Part shown: one piece after another, positions 7,280 through 19,157 of the stretch
Numbering within the stretch: position 1 is the first letter of the stretch
Layout of the letters: every line of letters begins with the position of its first letter
From: Candidatus Geothrix odensensis
Lineage (GTDB): Bacteria; Acidobacteriota; Holophagae; Holophagales; Holophagaceae
Length of the DNA stretch: 64,000 nt
Direction of reading: 5' to 3'
Assembly (NCBI GenBank): GCA_016714685.1
Contig: JADKCH010000033.1
Location: forward strand, 124,001 to 188,000
Made by a program: the position numbers and the translations under genes
The notes under the pieces: generated by a model
Seen by the model: only the letters and a program-made list of their open reading frames with translations
Databases searched by the model: none
Told to the model about the DNA's origin: nothing

Positions 7280-9094
7280 CTACCCCCGATCCCCCTTCTG
7301 GGTCAGAAGCTCGCGGAAGGCCTCCACCACCTTGGGATCGAACTGGGCCCCGGCCTCGTTCTCCAGCTCCGCCAGGACCTGCCGGTGGCCCTTGGGGCGC
7401 CGGTAGCCCTTGCCGCTGGTCATCACCTCGTAGGCCTCGATCAGGCCGATGATGCGGCTGCCGATGGGGATGCTGGTCTCGCGCAGTCCCTCGGGGTAGC
7501 CGAGGCCGTCCCAGCGCTCATGGTGGTGGCGGATCATCTTCACCACGTCGAAGGGGAAGCGCAGGTCCTTCAGGAAGACCGCGGCCAGTTCGGGATGGCT
7601 GCGGATCTTCCTCAGCTCGTCGCCGCTCAGGTCGGGCTTCGCGAGCATCTGCGGATCCAGCATCAGCAGGCCCACGTCATGGAGGATCGCGCCGATGCTG
7701 ACCGCCTCCACCTCCTCGGTGGTGAGCTCGAGCTTCAGGGCCAGGTCCCGGGCCAGGCGGGCCGTGGCCAGGCTGTGGGGACGCAGGGTGGGCATCCGGC
7801 TCTCGCTCGACTGGAGGATCCGGTGGCTGACCGAGATGAAGGCGTGGTGGTAGCGCTCGTGGAGGCGCGCTTCCTGCATGTGGAGGGCCAGGATGCGGCC
7901 CAGCTTCTGGATCGCCTCGATCTCGGAGATGGAGAAGGACTGGTCCTCCTGGCGGAAGACCAGCAGCAGATCATGGCCCTGGAGCGTCTCGTTCAGGAGC
8001 AGGGGCATGTAGGTGGCGAAGGCCCCGTCAATCTGGGGGGATTCGGTCATCTCCACGCGGGTGATGAGCCGGAGATCCTGCTCGCGCACGGCCGGAAGGT
8101 GGAAGGTGGCATGGGCGAGGAGCTGCTGCTGCAGGTCGGGGGAGAGGGCCAGCGTGCTGTAGGCCAGGATCGGCCGGATCTCCTCGGGATCCTCGATCCA
8201 GAGGGCCACCGCCGAGGCGCTGAGGATCTGGCTCAGCAGCCCGGCGATCTCCCAGAAGAAGGCCCGCTGCTCGGGCGGCACCATGCCGCGCTTGCGCTCC
8301 GGGTTGGGCGGCGGCGGCGCCACCCAGCCACTGAGCGTGCGGTCTGCCTCCCAGGGCAGCGCCGCGTAGCCGTCCTGCCCGCCGGCAAAGCCGTACATGC
8401 GCTCCTGGGCCGGGGGACCACTGGTCGCGACGAAGACCCCAGGGGCGCGTACCGGCGCCGCGGGGGCGGCCACGGGCGGCAGCAGCCGCTCGGCCACCGG
8501 GGCCACTTCGTCGATGATGGCCGAGGCGGTGGGCAGACCTTCCGGCACCAGGGCAGGGCCTGCGGCCGCCGCGGCGGGAGGATCCGGCACCTGGATCGAG
8601 AGCGCCACGGGGTCGGGCCGCGGCGTGGTGCCGTAGAGGCGGAATTCCCGCAGGGCCTCCACCAGGTCGCCGCAGATGGCCAGGGTCGGGGGCTCGTCCC
8701 GCTCCACGTCGAAGGTGCCTCCCTTGATGCGGTCCCGCTGGAGCAGCAGCCCGACCCAGTCTCCCGCCAGGTAGACGGGGGTGATGAGGTACCGGGGCCA
8801 CTCGCCACCCTGGCCGAAGGCCGCCAGCTCCGGCGAGTCGGAGGCATCGTTCACCACGAAGGCCCGGCGCACGCGCTGTGTGTGCACCAGCAGCGGGTGG
8901 CCCTCTGGAATGGAGACCGGCGGCCGCGTGCCCCGGGGCCAGCCGTAGAAGCTCACCACCTCGAAAGAACCCTGGTCGGGCGTCCGGAGGTAGAGCGCCC
9001 CCTTGGTGCTGCCCACCTCCTCCAGGCACCGGTAGAGGACCTGGGAACACCGGTTGGCGAGGGCCTCTCCGAGGATCAAGGTGGGCATGGCCAT
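7280..9094 (-). CDS. GAF-like sensor with HD-GYP domain (putative c-di-GMP phosphodiesterase)
   Basis: 604 residues. The N-terminal third resembles a GAF sensor (about 10-170), followed by an Ala/Pro-rich linker, a second GAF-like segment (about 270-400) and a C-terminal HD-GYP domain (about 415-600). The HD pair is in ILHDVG, and the signature appears as HHHERWDGLGYP. The segment usually reading ADxYDA is LIEAYEVMTS here, so one Asp is changed. No membrane segment is seen, so it is probably cytoplasmic. Family role: hydrolysis of cyclic di-GMP; activity is inferred. Confidence 0.8.
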   Translation of the reverse strand: MAMPTLILGEALANRCSQVLYRCLEEVGSTKGALYLRTPDQGSFEVVSFYGWPRGTRPPVSIPEGHPLLVHTQRVRRAFVVNDASDSPELAAFGQGGEWPRYLITPVYLAGDWVGLLLQRDRIKGGTFDVERDEPPTLAICGDLVEALREFRLYGTTPRPDPVALSIQVPDPPAAAAAGPALVPEGLPTASAIIDEVAPVAERLLPPVAAPAAPVRAPGVFVATSGPPAQERMYGFAGGQDGYAALPWEADRTLSGWVAPPPPNPERKRGMVPPEQRAFFWEIAGLLSQILSASAVALWIEDPEEIRPILAYSTLALSPDLQQQLLAHATFHLPAVREQDLRLITRVEMTESPQIDGAFATYMPLLLNETLQGHDLLLVFRQEDQSFSISEIEAIQKLGRILALHMQEARLHERYHHAFISVSHRILQSSESRMPTLRPHSLATARLARDLALKLELTTEEVEAVSIGAILHDVGLLMLDPQMLAKPDLSGDELRKIRSHPELAAVFLKDLRFPFDVVKMIRHHHERWDGLGYPEGLRETSIPIGSRIIGLIEAYEVMTSGKGYRRPKGHRQVLAELENEAGAQFDPKVVEAFRELLTQKGDRG

Positions 9095-9214
9095 GGGAAT
9101 TGGGAGTCCTGGGCAGGGTGGGCGGGAATCCCAATCATGGCAGAGCAGCGGGGGGACGATCCAGGGAATAGGCCGAGCCCGGCAGCGTCTTTTACCGACA
9201 CATCCTCAAAGGAA

Positions 9215-10120
9215 TCAACCCTGCGGGGGCAGGCGCTGCAGGCTCTCCACCTTGAGATCCCGGCGGGCCCAGCGGGTCAGTCCGGCCAACTGGCTCCCAT
9301 GGCCGCACTCCGCGAGCGGAGCACCCAGGGCTTCCAGACGGGCCACCACCGCCAGCCAGTCCACGGGCAGCGCGATGGAGGCCAGGCCGTCGTCCCAGGC
9401 TTCCCCACCCGTCTCAAGCAGCCGTCCGTCGAAGTGGGAGATGAGGGGGAAGACCGGCGCCGCGGGGGTCACCCAGGCCATGCGCCGGGCCAGGGCGGGC
9501 AGGAGGGCGGCCATGTGGGGACCGTGCAGGGGATGCTGGACCGGCAGCAGGCCGACCTTGAAGGCGCTGGACTGCAGGGCCCTCACCAGGGATTCCAGGG
9601 CCTCCACCGGCCCCGAGACCGTGAACTGCGCCTGGCCATTGCGGTTCGACAGGGCCAAGGCGGGCTGGGCCAGCAGGGCCGAGCGCACTTCCAGTTCCGG
9701 CACCCCGATGACGAAGGCCATGCCCATGGGGCGTCCCGCGAAGGCGGCTTCACTGAGCCCCTCCACGGTGGCCAGCAGGTCCAGGGCGGCTTCCAGGGGC
9801 ACCACCTCCGCCGCCACCAGCGCTGAGTAGAAGCCCATGCTGTGCCCCGTCGCCGCCCTGGGCAGGGACAGGCCCGCCTGCCGCCACGCGCGGAACACCC
9901 CCACGGAATGGGCCAGCACGGCGCACGGGGCGTGACGCTGGAACCGCAGGTCCTCGATGGGCCCACCTGCCATGAGCCGCCGCAGCGGGTAGCCCGTGTG
10001 GGCTTCGGCAGCGGCCAGGGTCGCCACCCAGGCGGGCTCGGTCTCCCAGCCGGCGGCCATGCCCACCGCCTCGGTGCCCTGGCCGGGAAAGAGGAGGACG
10101 GAAGGGGCCGATGGGGTCAT
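9215..10120 (-). CDS. Malonyl-CoA-ACP transacylase-like acyltransferase
   Basis: 301 residues from ATG 10120 (an alternative ATG is at 10132). The N-terminus has the family motif LLFPGQGTE. The nucleophile elbow GHSMGFYSALVAA carries the active-site Ser, and HPLHGPHM probably holds the partner His. The length fits the FabD family. It transfers malonyl or a related acyl group to an acyl carrier protein. It stands away from any fatty-acid cluster and so may serve a side pathway. It is divergent from the zeta-like kinase gene only 32 bases away. Confidence 0.75.
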   Translation of the reverse strand: MTPSAPSVLLFPGQGTEAVGMAAGWETEPAWVATLAAAEAHTGYPLRRLMAGGPIEDLRFQRHAPCAVLAHSVGVFRAWRQAGLSLPRAATGHSMGFYSALVAAEVVPLEAALDLLATVEGLSEAAFAGRPMGMAFVIGVPELEVRSALLAQPALALSNRNGQAQFTVSGPVEALESLVRALQSSAFKVGLLPVQHPLHGPHMAALLPALARRMAWVTPAAPVFPLISHFDGRLLETGGEAWDDGLASIALPVDWLAVVARLEALGAPLAECGHGSQLAGLTRWARRDLKVESLQRLPPQG

Positions 10121-10152
10121 GCCTGCAAGCATAGATCGGGTACCGTGGGTGG

Positions 10153-11124
10153 ATGACCTCCGATCCATCCTGGCTGCGGGTAGCCTGGCACCAGCGCCGC
10201 TCCTACTGGGAGCTGCCCGAGGCCGAGCGCCGCGAGCTGCGCGAGGCCCTGGAACGTGAAGCCGCCGACGCGGCCCGCCACGCCGACCGCGCCCTGGACG
10301 ACTACGCCGCCCTGCCCGGCACCCTGGAGGGCCAGCTCGTGAACGGCGATGTGCTGGCGACCCTGCTGCCCAGCCTGCGGCGCAACCCCACCCAGGGTTA
10401 CGAGGCCCTGGAGGATCCCGCGGGCCGGGCCTCGGTGCACCTCAACGCCCTGGGGAAGCGGCTGCGCGACCGGGCCCTGGCCGTGGCCCGCCAGGAGCCG
10501 GCGATCATCTTCATGGGGGGCCAGGCCACCGGCAAGACCACGGGCGCCCTGGCCCTGGGCCCGGCCTTCGGGGCCGTGTTCGATGCCCCCCACACGGAAC
10601 CCGAGGGCGTGGCCTTCCTCCTGGGCCGCATCCGGCGCGCCGGCTGCAACGAAGTCCATCTCGCCTACACCGACCGGGAACCCGAAGGCTCGCTCCGGGC
10701 CATGCTGGCCCGCTCCGAGCGCGAGGGCCGCTACGTGCCCCTGGACCGCATGGCCCGGGCCCACGCCTGGGCCCCCTTCACCTTCCTGGGCCTGGCCCCG
10801 CGCGTGGGCCGCAGCCTGCAGCTCTACCACGTGCGGGTGGACGAGGAGGGCCCGGGGCGCATGACCGAGGGCGAAGATGCCCTGGCCAGCGTCCGGAGCC
10901 GGTCCAAGCCGGCGGATTCCGTGGTTGCCTACCTGCTGCAAACCGCTTACCTTTCTCTTCTGAGGAATCCCAACCATGACCGCCAAGCCTACTTCCCGCG
11001 AGATGTGCTCGCCGGACTCAACCGAACGCTCGATCCCTGGCGACGAAGCGAAGCCGATCATCTCCTTCGCCGATTTTTCGACGCTGTGGCGGAGCGAGGT
11101 GCCGAAGGTGGTGCAGGCCCATGA
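10153..11124 (+). CDS. Zeta-toxin-like P-loop kinase
   Basis: 323 residues. A P-loop GGQATGKTT lies at about 122-130, after the strand PAIIFM. The preceding 110 residues are charged and helical. The layout resembles zeta-toxin/UDP-GlcNAc-kinase-like P-loop proteins, but I see no decisive catalytic signature beyond the P-loop. The final 50 codons have far lower third-position GC (about 58%) than the rest and overlap another ORF that starts at 10976. Either the tail is a true overlap or the reading frame is disturbed near 10960. Function is inferred at family level only. Confidence 0.65.
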   Translation: MTSDPSWLRVAWHQRRSYWELPEAERRELREALEREAADAARHADRALDDYAALPGTLEGQLVNGDVLATLLPSLRRNPTQGYEALEDPAGRASVHLNALGKRLRDRALAVARQEPAIIFMGGQATGKTTGALALGPAFGAVFDAPHTEPEGVAFLLGRIRRAGCNEVHLAYTDREPEGSLRAMLARSEREGRYVPLDRMARAHAWAPFTFLGLAPRVGRSLQLYHVRVDEEGPGRMTEGEDALASVRSRSKPADSVVAYLLQTAYLSLLRNPNHDRQAYFPRDVLAGLNRTLDPWRRSEADHLLRRFFDAVAERGAEGGAGP

Positions 11125-11167
11125 AGAGCACCGGCTGGCGGTTCGGCGGAACCTGGGCCTGGCCTAG
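10976..11167 (+). CDS. Small protein overlapping the end of the zeta-like kinase gene
   Basis: 63 residues, ATG at 10976, with GAGGA about 9 bases upstream and a TGA in the same frame 15 bases before the start. It overlaps the last 149 bases of the kinase gene in another frame. Third-position GC in this frame is about 80%, like real genes here, while the kinase frame drops in the same stretch. The C-terminal half is charged and helical (EVPKVVQAHEEHRLAVRR). No family is recognised. Position next to a toxin-like kinase makes an antitoxin role conceivable but unproven. Confidence 0.45.
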   Translation: MTAKPTSREMCSPDSTERSIPGDEAKPIISFADFSTLWRSEVPKVVQAHEEHRLAVRRNLGLA

Positions 11168-11213
11168 GTCCGGTCGGATTTCAATCCCCTGATCTGAGGT
11201 CGCGCAAGCGGCC

Positions 11214-11621
11214 TCACTCGTGATACCCCAGCACCACCAGCAGACAGGGCCCGCCCGCGATCACGGCCATGCCCGCGGCTTCCGCCAAGCGGATGGCCTC
11301 GTCGCTCTCGGCGCCTGGCTGCATCCAGATGTGTGTCACACCGGCCGCGGCGGCGTCGCGGACCACCTGCTCGGTGATCGCGGGGGGCGTGATGACAGAG
11401 ATCGCCTTCACGGGCACGGGCAGGGCCGCCAGGGAGGGATAAGCCTTCAGGCCCTCCACTTCCTCAGCGCGCGCGTTGATGGGATAGACCTCACGCCCAT
11501 GCTGCTGGTAGCAGCGCAGCACCTTGTTGCCGTACTTCGAGCGGTCGACGCTGGCACCCACCACAGCGAAAGGGCCGGTCCCGAGGAAAGAGGTGATCGT
11601 CTGCTGGACTGTCTGTGCCAT
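11214..11621 (-). CDS. CoA-binding domain protein (YccU type)
   Basis: 135 residues forming a single Rossmann-like CoA-binding domain: AVVGASVDRSKYGNKV near residue 18, then YPINARAEEVEG, a motif string typical of the succinyl-CoA-ligase-like CoA_binding_2 family. The start is set at ATG 11621, preceded by GGAG with a 6-base gap. Proteins of this family bind CoA or acyl-CoA, but their physiological role is generally unknown. It is followed downstream by the zeta-like kinase pair on the opposite strand. Confidence 0.85.
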   Translation of the reverse strand: MAQTVQQTITSFLGTGPFAVVGASVDRSKYGNKVLRCYQQHGREVYPINARAEEVEGLKAYPSLAALPVPVKAISVITPPAITEQVVRDAAAAGVTHIWMQPGAESDEAIRLAEAAGMAVIAGGPCLLVVLGYHE

Positions 11622-11670
11622 GTCTGCTCCAGATCCTGGGATGTCAGGGGCAGAAACCCCGTGACAGGTC

Positions 11671-14600
11671 TCAGGCCCCGCCGGGCGGGAAGTGCATGCG
11701 GATGACCAGGCCACCCCGCTCGCCATTGAAGATGTGCAGACCGGCGCGATGGGCCTGAAGGATACCCATCACCGAAGGCAGACCAAGGCCTCGGCCCAGC
11801 TGGTGGGTGGTGAAGAAGGGGTCGCAGATTCGATCCAGGATCGCGGCTGGCACTCCAGGCCCCTCGTCCGATACTTCCAGGCACACGGTGGCGGGAAATT
11901 CTGGCCGCGGCAATGGCCAGATGCCCGGCGAAGCGGAATCGGGCCGATCAGCTCCGAAGTCGGTGTGGAGCCGCAGGCGGGCCCGGCCGGGCATGGGCTC
12001 GGCGGCTTCCCGGGCGTTGGCAACCAGGGCCTGCAAGACCTCTTCGAGGCGGAGCCGGTCGCCCATGATGTAGGGCGTCGGCTCGCAGGAGACCTCCAGG
12101 AGGCAGGTGGACGCGAGGTCCAGCTGCAGGGTTGCCGCGAACGCAGGCAGCCAGGCTTCCAGGTCCAGCCGGTCCTGCTTCACCAGGGCCCGTCCGGAGA
12201 AGTCCAGCATCTTCCAGGATAGCCCGATGGCCTTGCGCAGCGAGCCCTCGGCTCTGCCGAGCAGCTGGCGGACATCGGGATTCTGCTCCGCTCTCAGCTT
12301 TGCGACTTCCAGGAAGCCCAGAACCCCCTGGAAGATGTTGTTGAAGTCGTGGGCGATGCTGCCCGCCATGAGGACCAGGCTCTCTGCCTTGCGGGCGCGC
12401 AGGTCCGCTTGGATCGCCTGCTCCTGGCCAGTGAGATCCCGAACCAGGGCCAACAACTGCCTCGGCGACTCGGGGCTCAGAAGTCCCAGCCGGATTTCGA
12501 CGGGGAAGCTGGTGCCGTCCTTGCGCCGATGGCGGCCCTGCAGGGTCAGCTGTTCGCCCACTTTGAGCGTCTGCCAGGCCCCCGCATCCTGGTCGGGGCT
12601 GCATTCGAGATCGAGATCCTGAACCCGCATGCCGAACAGTTCAGCTTGAGAGAAGCCGGTGCTCCGACAGGCCTCCGGGTTGCACATCAGGAGCCGCCCC
12701 TGCTCATCGTGGATGTAGATGGCCTCTGTGGCCTGCTCCACCACCCCGCGGAACTTGGCCTCGCTCTCCTTCAAGGCTCGCTCGGCCTCCATCCGGTCGC
12801 TCAAGTCCTTGGACATGCTTAGGTAGTGCTGCTCTCCCTGGATCAACAGCACCCGGGACGACATCACGACCTGGTGTAACTGGCCCTGGCGGTCCTTCAC
12901 CAGGATGTCCTCGGGGCCGAAACCACCGGAGTCTCGCAGCGCACGATGGAAGGCCTCCCGTTCTTCGGGCCTTGCCCAGGGACCAAGTTCCCGAGTGGAG
13001 CGACCGAGGACCTCTTCACGGGTGAGCCCCGTGAGGTCGCACCAAGCCTGGTTGACCTCGATCAGGGCCCCATCGGAAAGGCGGGCCAGAGTGATGGGAT
13101 CAGGGGACAGCTCGAACAGGCCGCGGAACCGGGCCTCGCTCTCCTCCAGCACGAGACGGGCTTCATGCGCTTCCGTGATGTCCGTGGAAATCCCCTCCCA
13201 GAGTACCGAGCCATCCGGCTGGGGCCGAGGTTTCGATCGCACCCGGAACCAGCGCCATCGTCCATCTACATGCCGTTGACGCAGGTCCATGGCGAAGGGG
13301 GAGAGGTCCCTTGCACTGACCGCCTCCGCTTGGAGGTAGGCCGGCAGCATGGTCGGGTCCACTTGACTGAACAGCAGCCCCGGATCCTGCACCACGTCTC
13401 CGGCTTTGAGCCCGCAGAGCCGTTCCACCCCAGCGCTGAGGTAGAGGAAGCGGGGAGCTTCCCCAGGTCTCGACAGGTACTGGTAAAGGAAGCTGTCCGG
13501 GAGTTGGTCGCCCAGGATGCGGAGGCGGGCCTCGCTGAGCCGCAGAGCCTCCTCGGTGGCCCACCGCCGAGTGATGTCCTGGACGATGCCGGAGGCCTCC
13601 TGGAGTCGGCCATCCTGGTTGAACTGGAAAAGCACTCGCACGGCCACCCAGCGAACCTCCCCATTCACGATGATCCGGTGCTCCCACTCGCTCGGCCCAG
13701 TCCCGGCCATGGCCGCCTCCCAGGCCGACCTGACGGCCTCGCGGTCTTCGGGGTGCATGATGTCGAAGCCCGTCTGCAGGGTGATGGGCTGGTCGGGGCG
13801 ATAGCCATAGAGGCGGCGCAGCCCGTCGGAGACTGACCAGCTTTCATTCCCATCCTGGTAGACCACCTGCCAGCTTCCGAACTCGCCGATCTCCTGGGCG
13901 AGGGAGAGGTTCGCCTCGCTGCGCCTGAGGGAGTCCTCGATCCTCCTGCGCTCACGGATGTCCTCCACCACGGACAGATGCCTGTCCGCGGCGCCGGAAA
14001 CCGAGGGCAGTTTGGCCATGCTCAGGCGGGCCCAGATCTCCTGGCCACTTCGGTGGAGGTAACGCATCTCCTTGTGGATGACCGGCATCGCCCCCGAGGC
14101 CAGGTCACGCACTGAGGCCAGCTCACCCTGCAGGTGCTCGGGGTGGGTGATGCTCTGGAAATCCCGGGCCAGCAGCTCCTCGGTGGAATACCCGAGGATG
14201 TCTCCGAACCGGGGATTCACGGAGAGAAAACGACCCGAGCTCGAATCCACGATGGCCATGCCGAAGGGGGCCCTCTCGAACAGGGCTCGGAACTGAACCT
14301 CGGAGGCAAGGAGTTCCTCGCCTCGAAGCCGAGCCAGCAGCTTGGCACGGGCTTCGGCACCCGTCTGGAAGATGAGGAGGGTGAAGACCAGCAGGCTGAT
14401 GACCATGCCTGCCAACAGGAACTGCCAGTGACGCGGGTGGCCCACATGCCGATGGAAGTCAGGGCTGGGCTCGATCCGTGCCACCCAGGTGCGACCGGGG
14501 ATTTTGAGTGTCCACGGAGTGGCCGTTCCAGAAACCGGGTGGGAGGGATCGGAATCATAGAGCTGGCTTCCAGCACTCAGCTCGCTATCAAATAGGCTTA

Positions 14601-15381
14601 GTTCTGCTTGCGGTTCAAATTGGCTCAGGACCGAACGGATGAAATCATCCATGCGCAGAGGGATGGTGGCCCACCCCCGGAGCGCTGCACGCCGTTCCGC
14701 CACAGTGGTCACCGGCTGCCCCTCCCGAAAGACTGGACCAAACAGGACGACACCGGGCTGGGGCTTGCCACTGGCATCCTGGTAAAGGACCAGCGGGCCG
14801 CTGGTCACCACCTGGCCCGTATCCCGGGCCTGCAGCATGGCCTGACGGCGGGTGAAATCTTCCAGCATGTCCTTCCCGAAGGCATGCTGATTCTCCGCGT
14901 TCATGGGCTCCAGATACAGGATGGTGCTGGCCCCTTCCAGCAAGGGCCCCGCCGAGCCACCGGGCGCCACTGCGTAGTCTGGAAAGCCCTCCCGACGGAC
15001 TCGCCGGAGGTGGTCAGGCAGGTCCGGGCGGGGGATCCACTCGACAAAACTGAAGCCCTGCACGCCCGGGTAGGCCATCGGCAGATCCAGGCGCTCCACA
15101 TAAGCCCGCCACTCGGACCGGGTGGGGAGTGGCCCGCGTCCAAGGTAGCCCGAGGCCCCTCGCAGCGCTTGCTCCAGGTTGGCCATCTTCCGCTCCACCT
15201 GGTGGGCCAGGGCGGAGGCCAGGGACTGCTTGAGGGCATGCAGGCGGGAACGCTCCACTTTGCGGACCACCAACCAGACGCCAGTGGTCATGAGCAACGT
15301 CAGGCAAAGCCCCACCCAGGGCCACGGGGACCTGAGGGGCCGCGCGATGGCAGCCGCAGGGGCAGAGACAGGTGAGGCCAC
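11671..15381 (-). CDS. CHASE-domain multi-PAS sensor histidine kinase
   Basis: 1236 residues from a GTG start at 15381. A transmembrane helix at about 20-41 and another near 325-345 flank a periplasmic CHASE-type sensor domain. Several PAS/PAC modules follow (about 355-980), some with the phrase GRFLSVNPRF or DITRRWATEEAL typical of PAS ends. The histidine box is IAHDFNNIFQG, followed by an ATPase domain with NAREAAE, DEGPGVP and GRGLGLPSV motifs. There is no receiver domain. It likely senses an external ligand and signals to an unlinked regulator. The 94 bases after its start are AT-rich and probably hold its promoter. Confidence 0.9.
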   Translation of the reverse strand: MASPVSAPAAAIARPLRSPWPWVGLCLTLLMTTGVWLVVRKVERSRLHALKQSLASALAHQVERKMANLEQALRGASGYLGRGPLPTRSEWRAYVERLDLPMAYPGVQGFSFVEWIPRPDLPDHLRRVRREGFPDYAVAPGGSAGPLLEGASTILYLEPMNAENQHAFGKDMLEDFTRRQAMLQARDTGQVVTSGPLVLYQDASGKPQPGVVLFGPVFREGQPVTTVAERRAALRGWATIPLRMDDFIRSVLSQFEPQAELSLFDSELSAGSQLYDSDPSHPVSGTATPWTLKIPGRTWVARIEPSPDFHRHVGHPRHWQFLLAGMVISLLVFTLLIFQTGAEARAKLLARLRGEELLASEVQFRALFERAPFGMAIVDSSSGRFLSVNPRFGDILGYSTEELLARDFQSITHPEHLQGELASVRDLASGAMPVIHKEMRYLHRSGQEIWARLSMAKLPSVSGAADRHLSVVEDIRERRRIEDSLRRSEANLSLAQEIGEFGSWQVVYQDGNESWSVSDGLRRLYGYRPDQPITLQTGFDIMHPEDREAVRSAWEAAMAGTGPSEWEHRIIVNGEVRWVAVRVLFQFNQDGRLQEASGIVQDITRRWATEEALRLSEARLRILGDQLPDSFLYQYLSRPGEAPRFLYLSAGVERLCGLKAGDVVQDPGLLFSQVDPTMLPAYLQAEAVSARDLSPFAMDLRQRHVDGRWRWFRVRSKPRPQPDGSVLWEGISTDITEAHEARLVLEESEARFRGLFELSPDPITLARLSDGALIEVNQAWCDLTGLTREEVLGRSTRELGPWARPEEREAFHRALRDSGGFGPEDILVKDRQGQLHQVVMSSRVLLIQGEQHYLSMSKDLSDRMEAERALKESEAKFRGVVEQATEAIYIHDEQGRLLMCNPEACRSTGFSQAELFGMRVQDLDLECSPDQDAGAWQTLKVGEQLTLQGRHRRKDGTSFPVEIRLGLLSPESPRQLLALVRDLTGQEQAIQADLRARKAESLVLMAGSIAHDFNNIFQGVLGFLEVAKLRAEQNPDVRQLLGRAEGSLRKAIGLSWKMLDFSGRALVKQDRLDLEAWLPAFAATLQLDLASTCLLEVSCEPTPYIMGDRLRLEEVLQALVANAREAAEPMPGRARLRLHTDFGADRPDSASPGIWPLPRPEFPATVCLEVSDEGPGVPAAILDRICDPFFTTHQLGRGLGLPSVMGILQAHRAGLHIFNGERGGLVIRMHFPPGGA

Positions 15382-15474
15382 AGAACACGCGGGAGAGGGT
15401 CAGACGAACCCATGACGGGTATTTTACGACCACCGGGTATAAATTAGTGGATATCTATATTCTCTTATGCAAAT

Positions 15475-18684
<3,210 letters not shown>

Positions 18685-18692
18685 AAGGGCTC

Positions 18693-19153
18693 ACCACGAA
18701 GACAGGAAGACCACGAAGGAAGACAGGATTAATAGACAAGGCGGCGAATTCCGTTTTTGAGGGGGACGGCGTTGAAGTTGATCAGGAAGCCGAGCTTGTG
18801 CCCTGAGAGCTTTAGGTAAGTTAGAAGTTGGGCATAGTGAACCTTGCTGAGCTCGTCCACTGCCTTCAATTCGAGAATGATGCAATCCTCGACAACCAGA
18901 TCCAGTCGGTAGCCGGCTTCAATCTCGAGCCCGCGGAATCGCACAGGTAGTGATTTCTGCCGCTCGACAGATAGCCCGCGGCTGGTCAGTTCGTGAACGA
19001 GACATACCTCATAGGCACTCTCTAGCAATCCTGGGCCAAGTTCGCGATGAACCAAAATGGCCGAATCTACGATGGTTGCGGCAATGGATTCAATCCGGGG
19101 GTCCAAAGCCCCCACCCACTTGTCTTCCTTCGTGGTCTTCCTGTCTTCGTGGT
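18693..19153. mobile_element. GxxExxY cassette bounded by perfect 33-bp inverted repeats
   Basis: Bases 18693-18725 and 19121-19153 are exact reverse complements over 33 positions (outer end ACCACGAAGACAGG). The 461-bp unit between carA and carB contains almost the whole GxxExxY gene; only its start codon lies just outside. Short versions of the same inverted repeat without a gene occur at 4095-4162 and 49072-49153. The arrangement resembles a small non-autonomous mobile unit with a passenger gene. No transposase is encoded and I see no clear target-site duplication. Confidence 0.75.
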
Positions 19154-19157
19154 TCAT
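18729..19157 (-). CDS. GxxExxY protein (PD-(D/E)XK nuclease-like)
   Basis: 142 residues. The name motif is GLLESAY at 43-49. A PD-(D/E)XK-like core follows: D86 in YRLDLVVED and E96-x-K98 in ILELKAV. The first 14 residues (MNHEDRKTTKEDKW) are the translation of the 33-bp terminal inverted repeat. ATG at 19157 overlaps the carA stop as ATGA, so it should be co-translated with carA. GxxExxY genes are widespread and often multicopy, with no settled function; nuclease activity is inferred from the core only. It sits as an insert between carA and carB. Confidence 0.9.
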   Translation of the reverse strand: MNHEDRKTTKEDKWVGALDPRIESIAATIVDSAILVHRELGPGLLESAYEVCLVHELTSRGLSVERQKSLPVRFRGLEIEAGYRLDLVVEDCIILELKAVDELSKVHYAQLLTYLKLSGHKLGFLINFNAVPLKNGIRRLVY

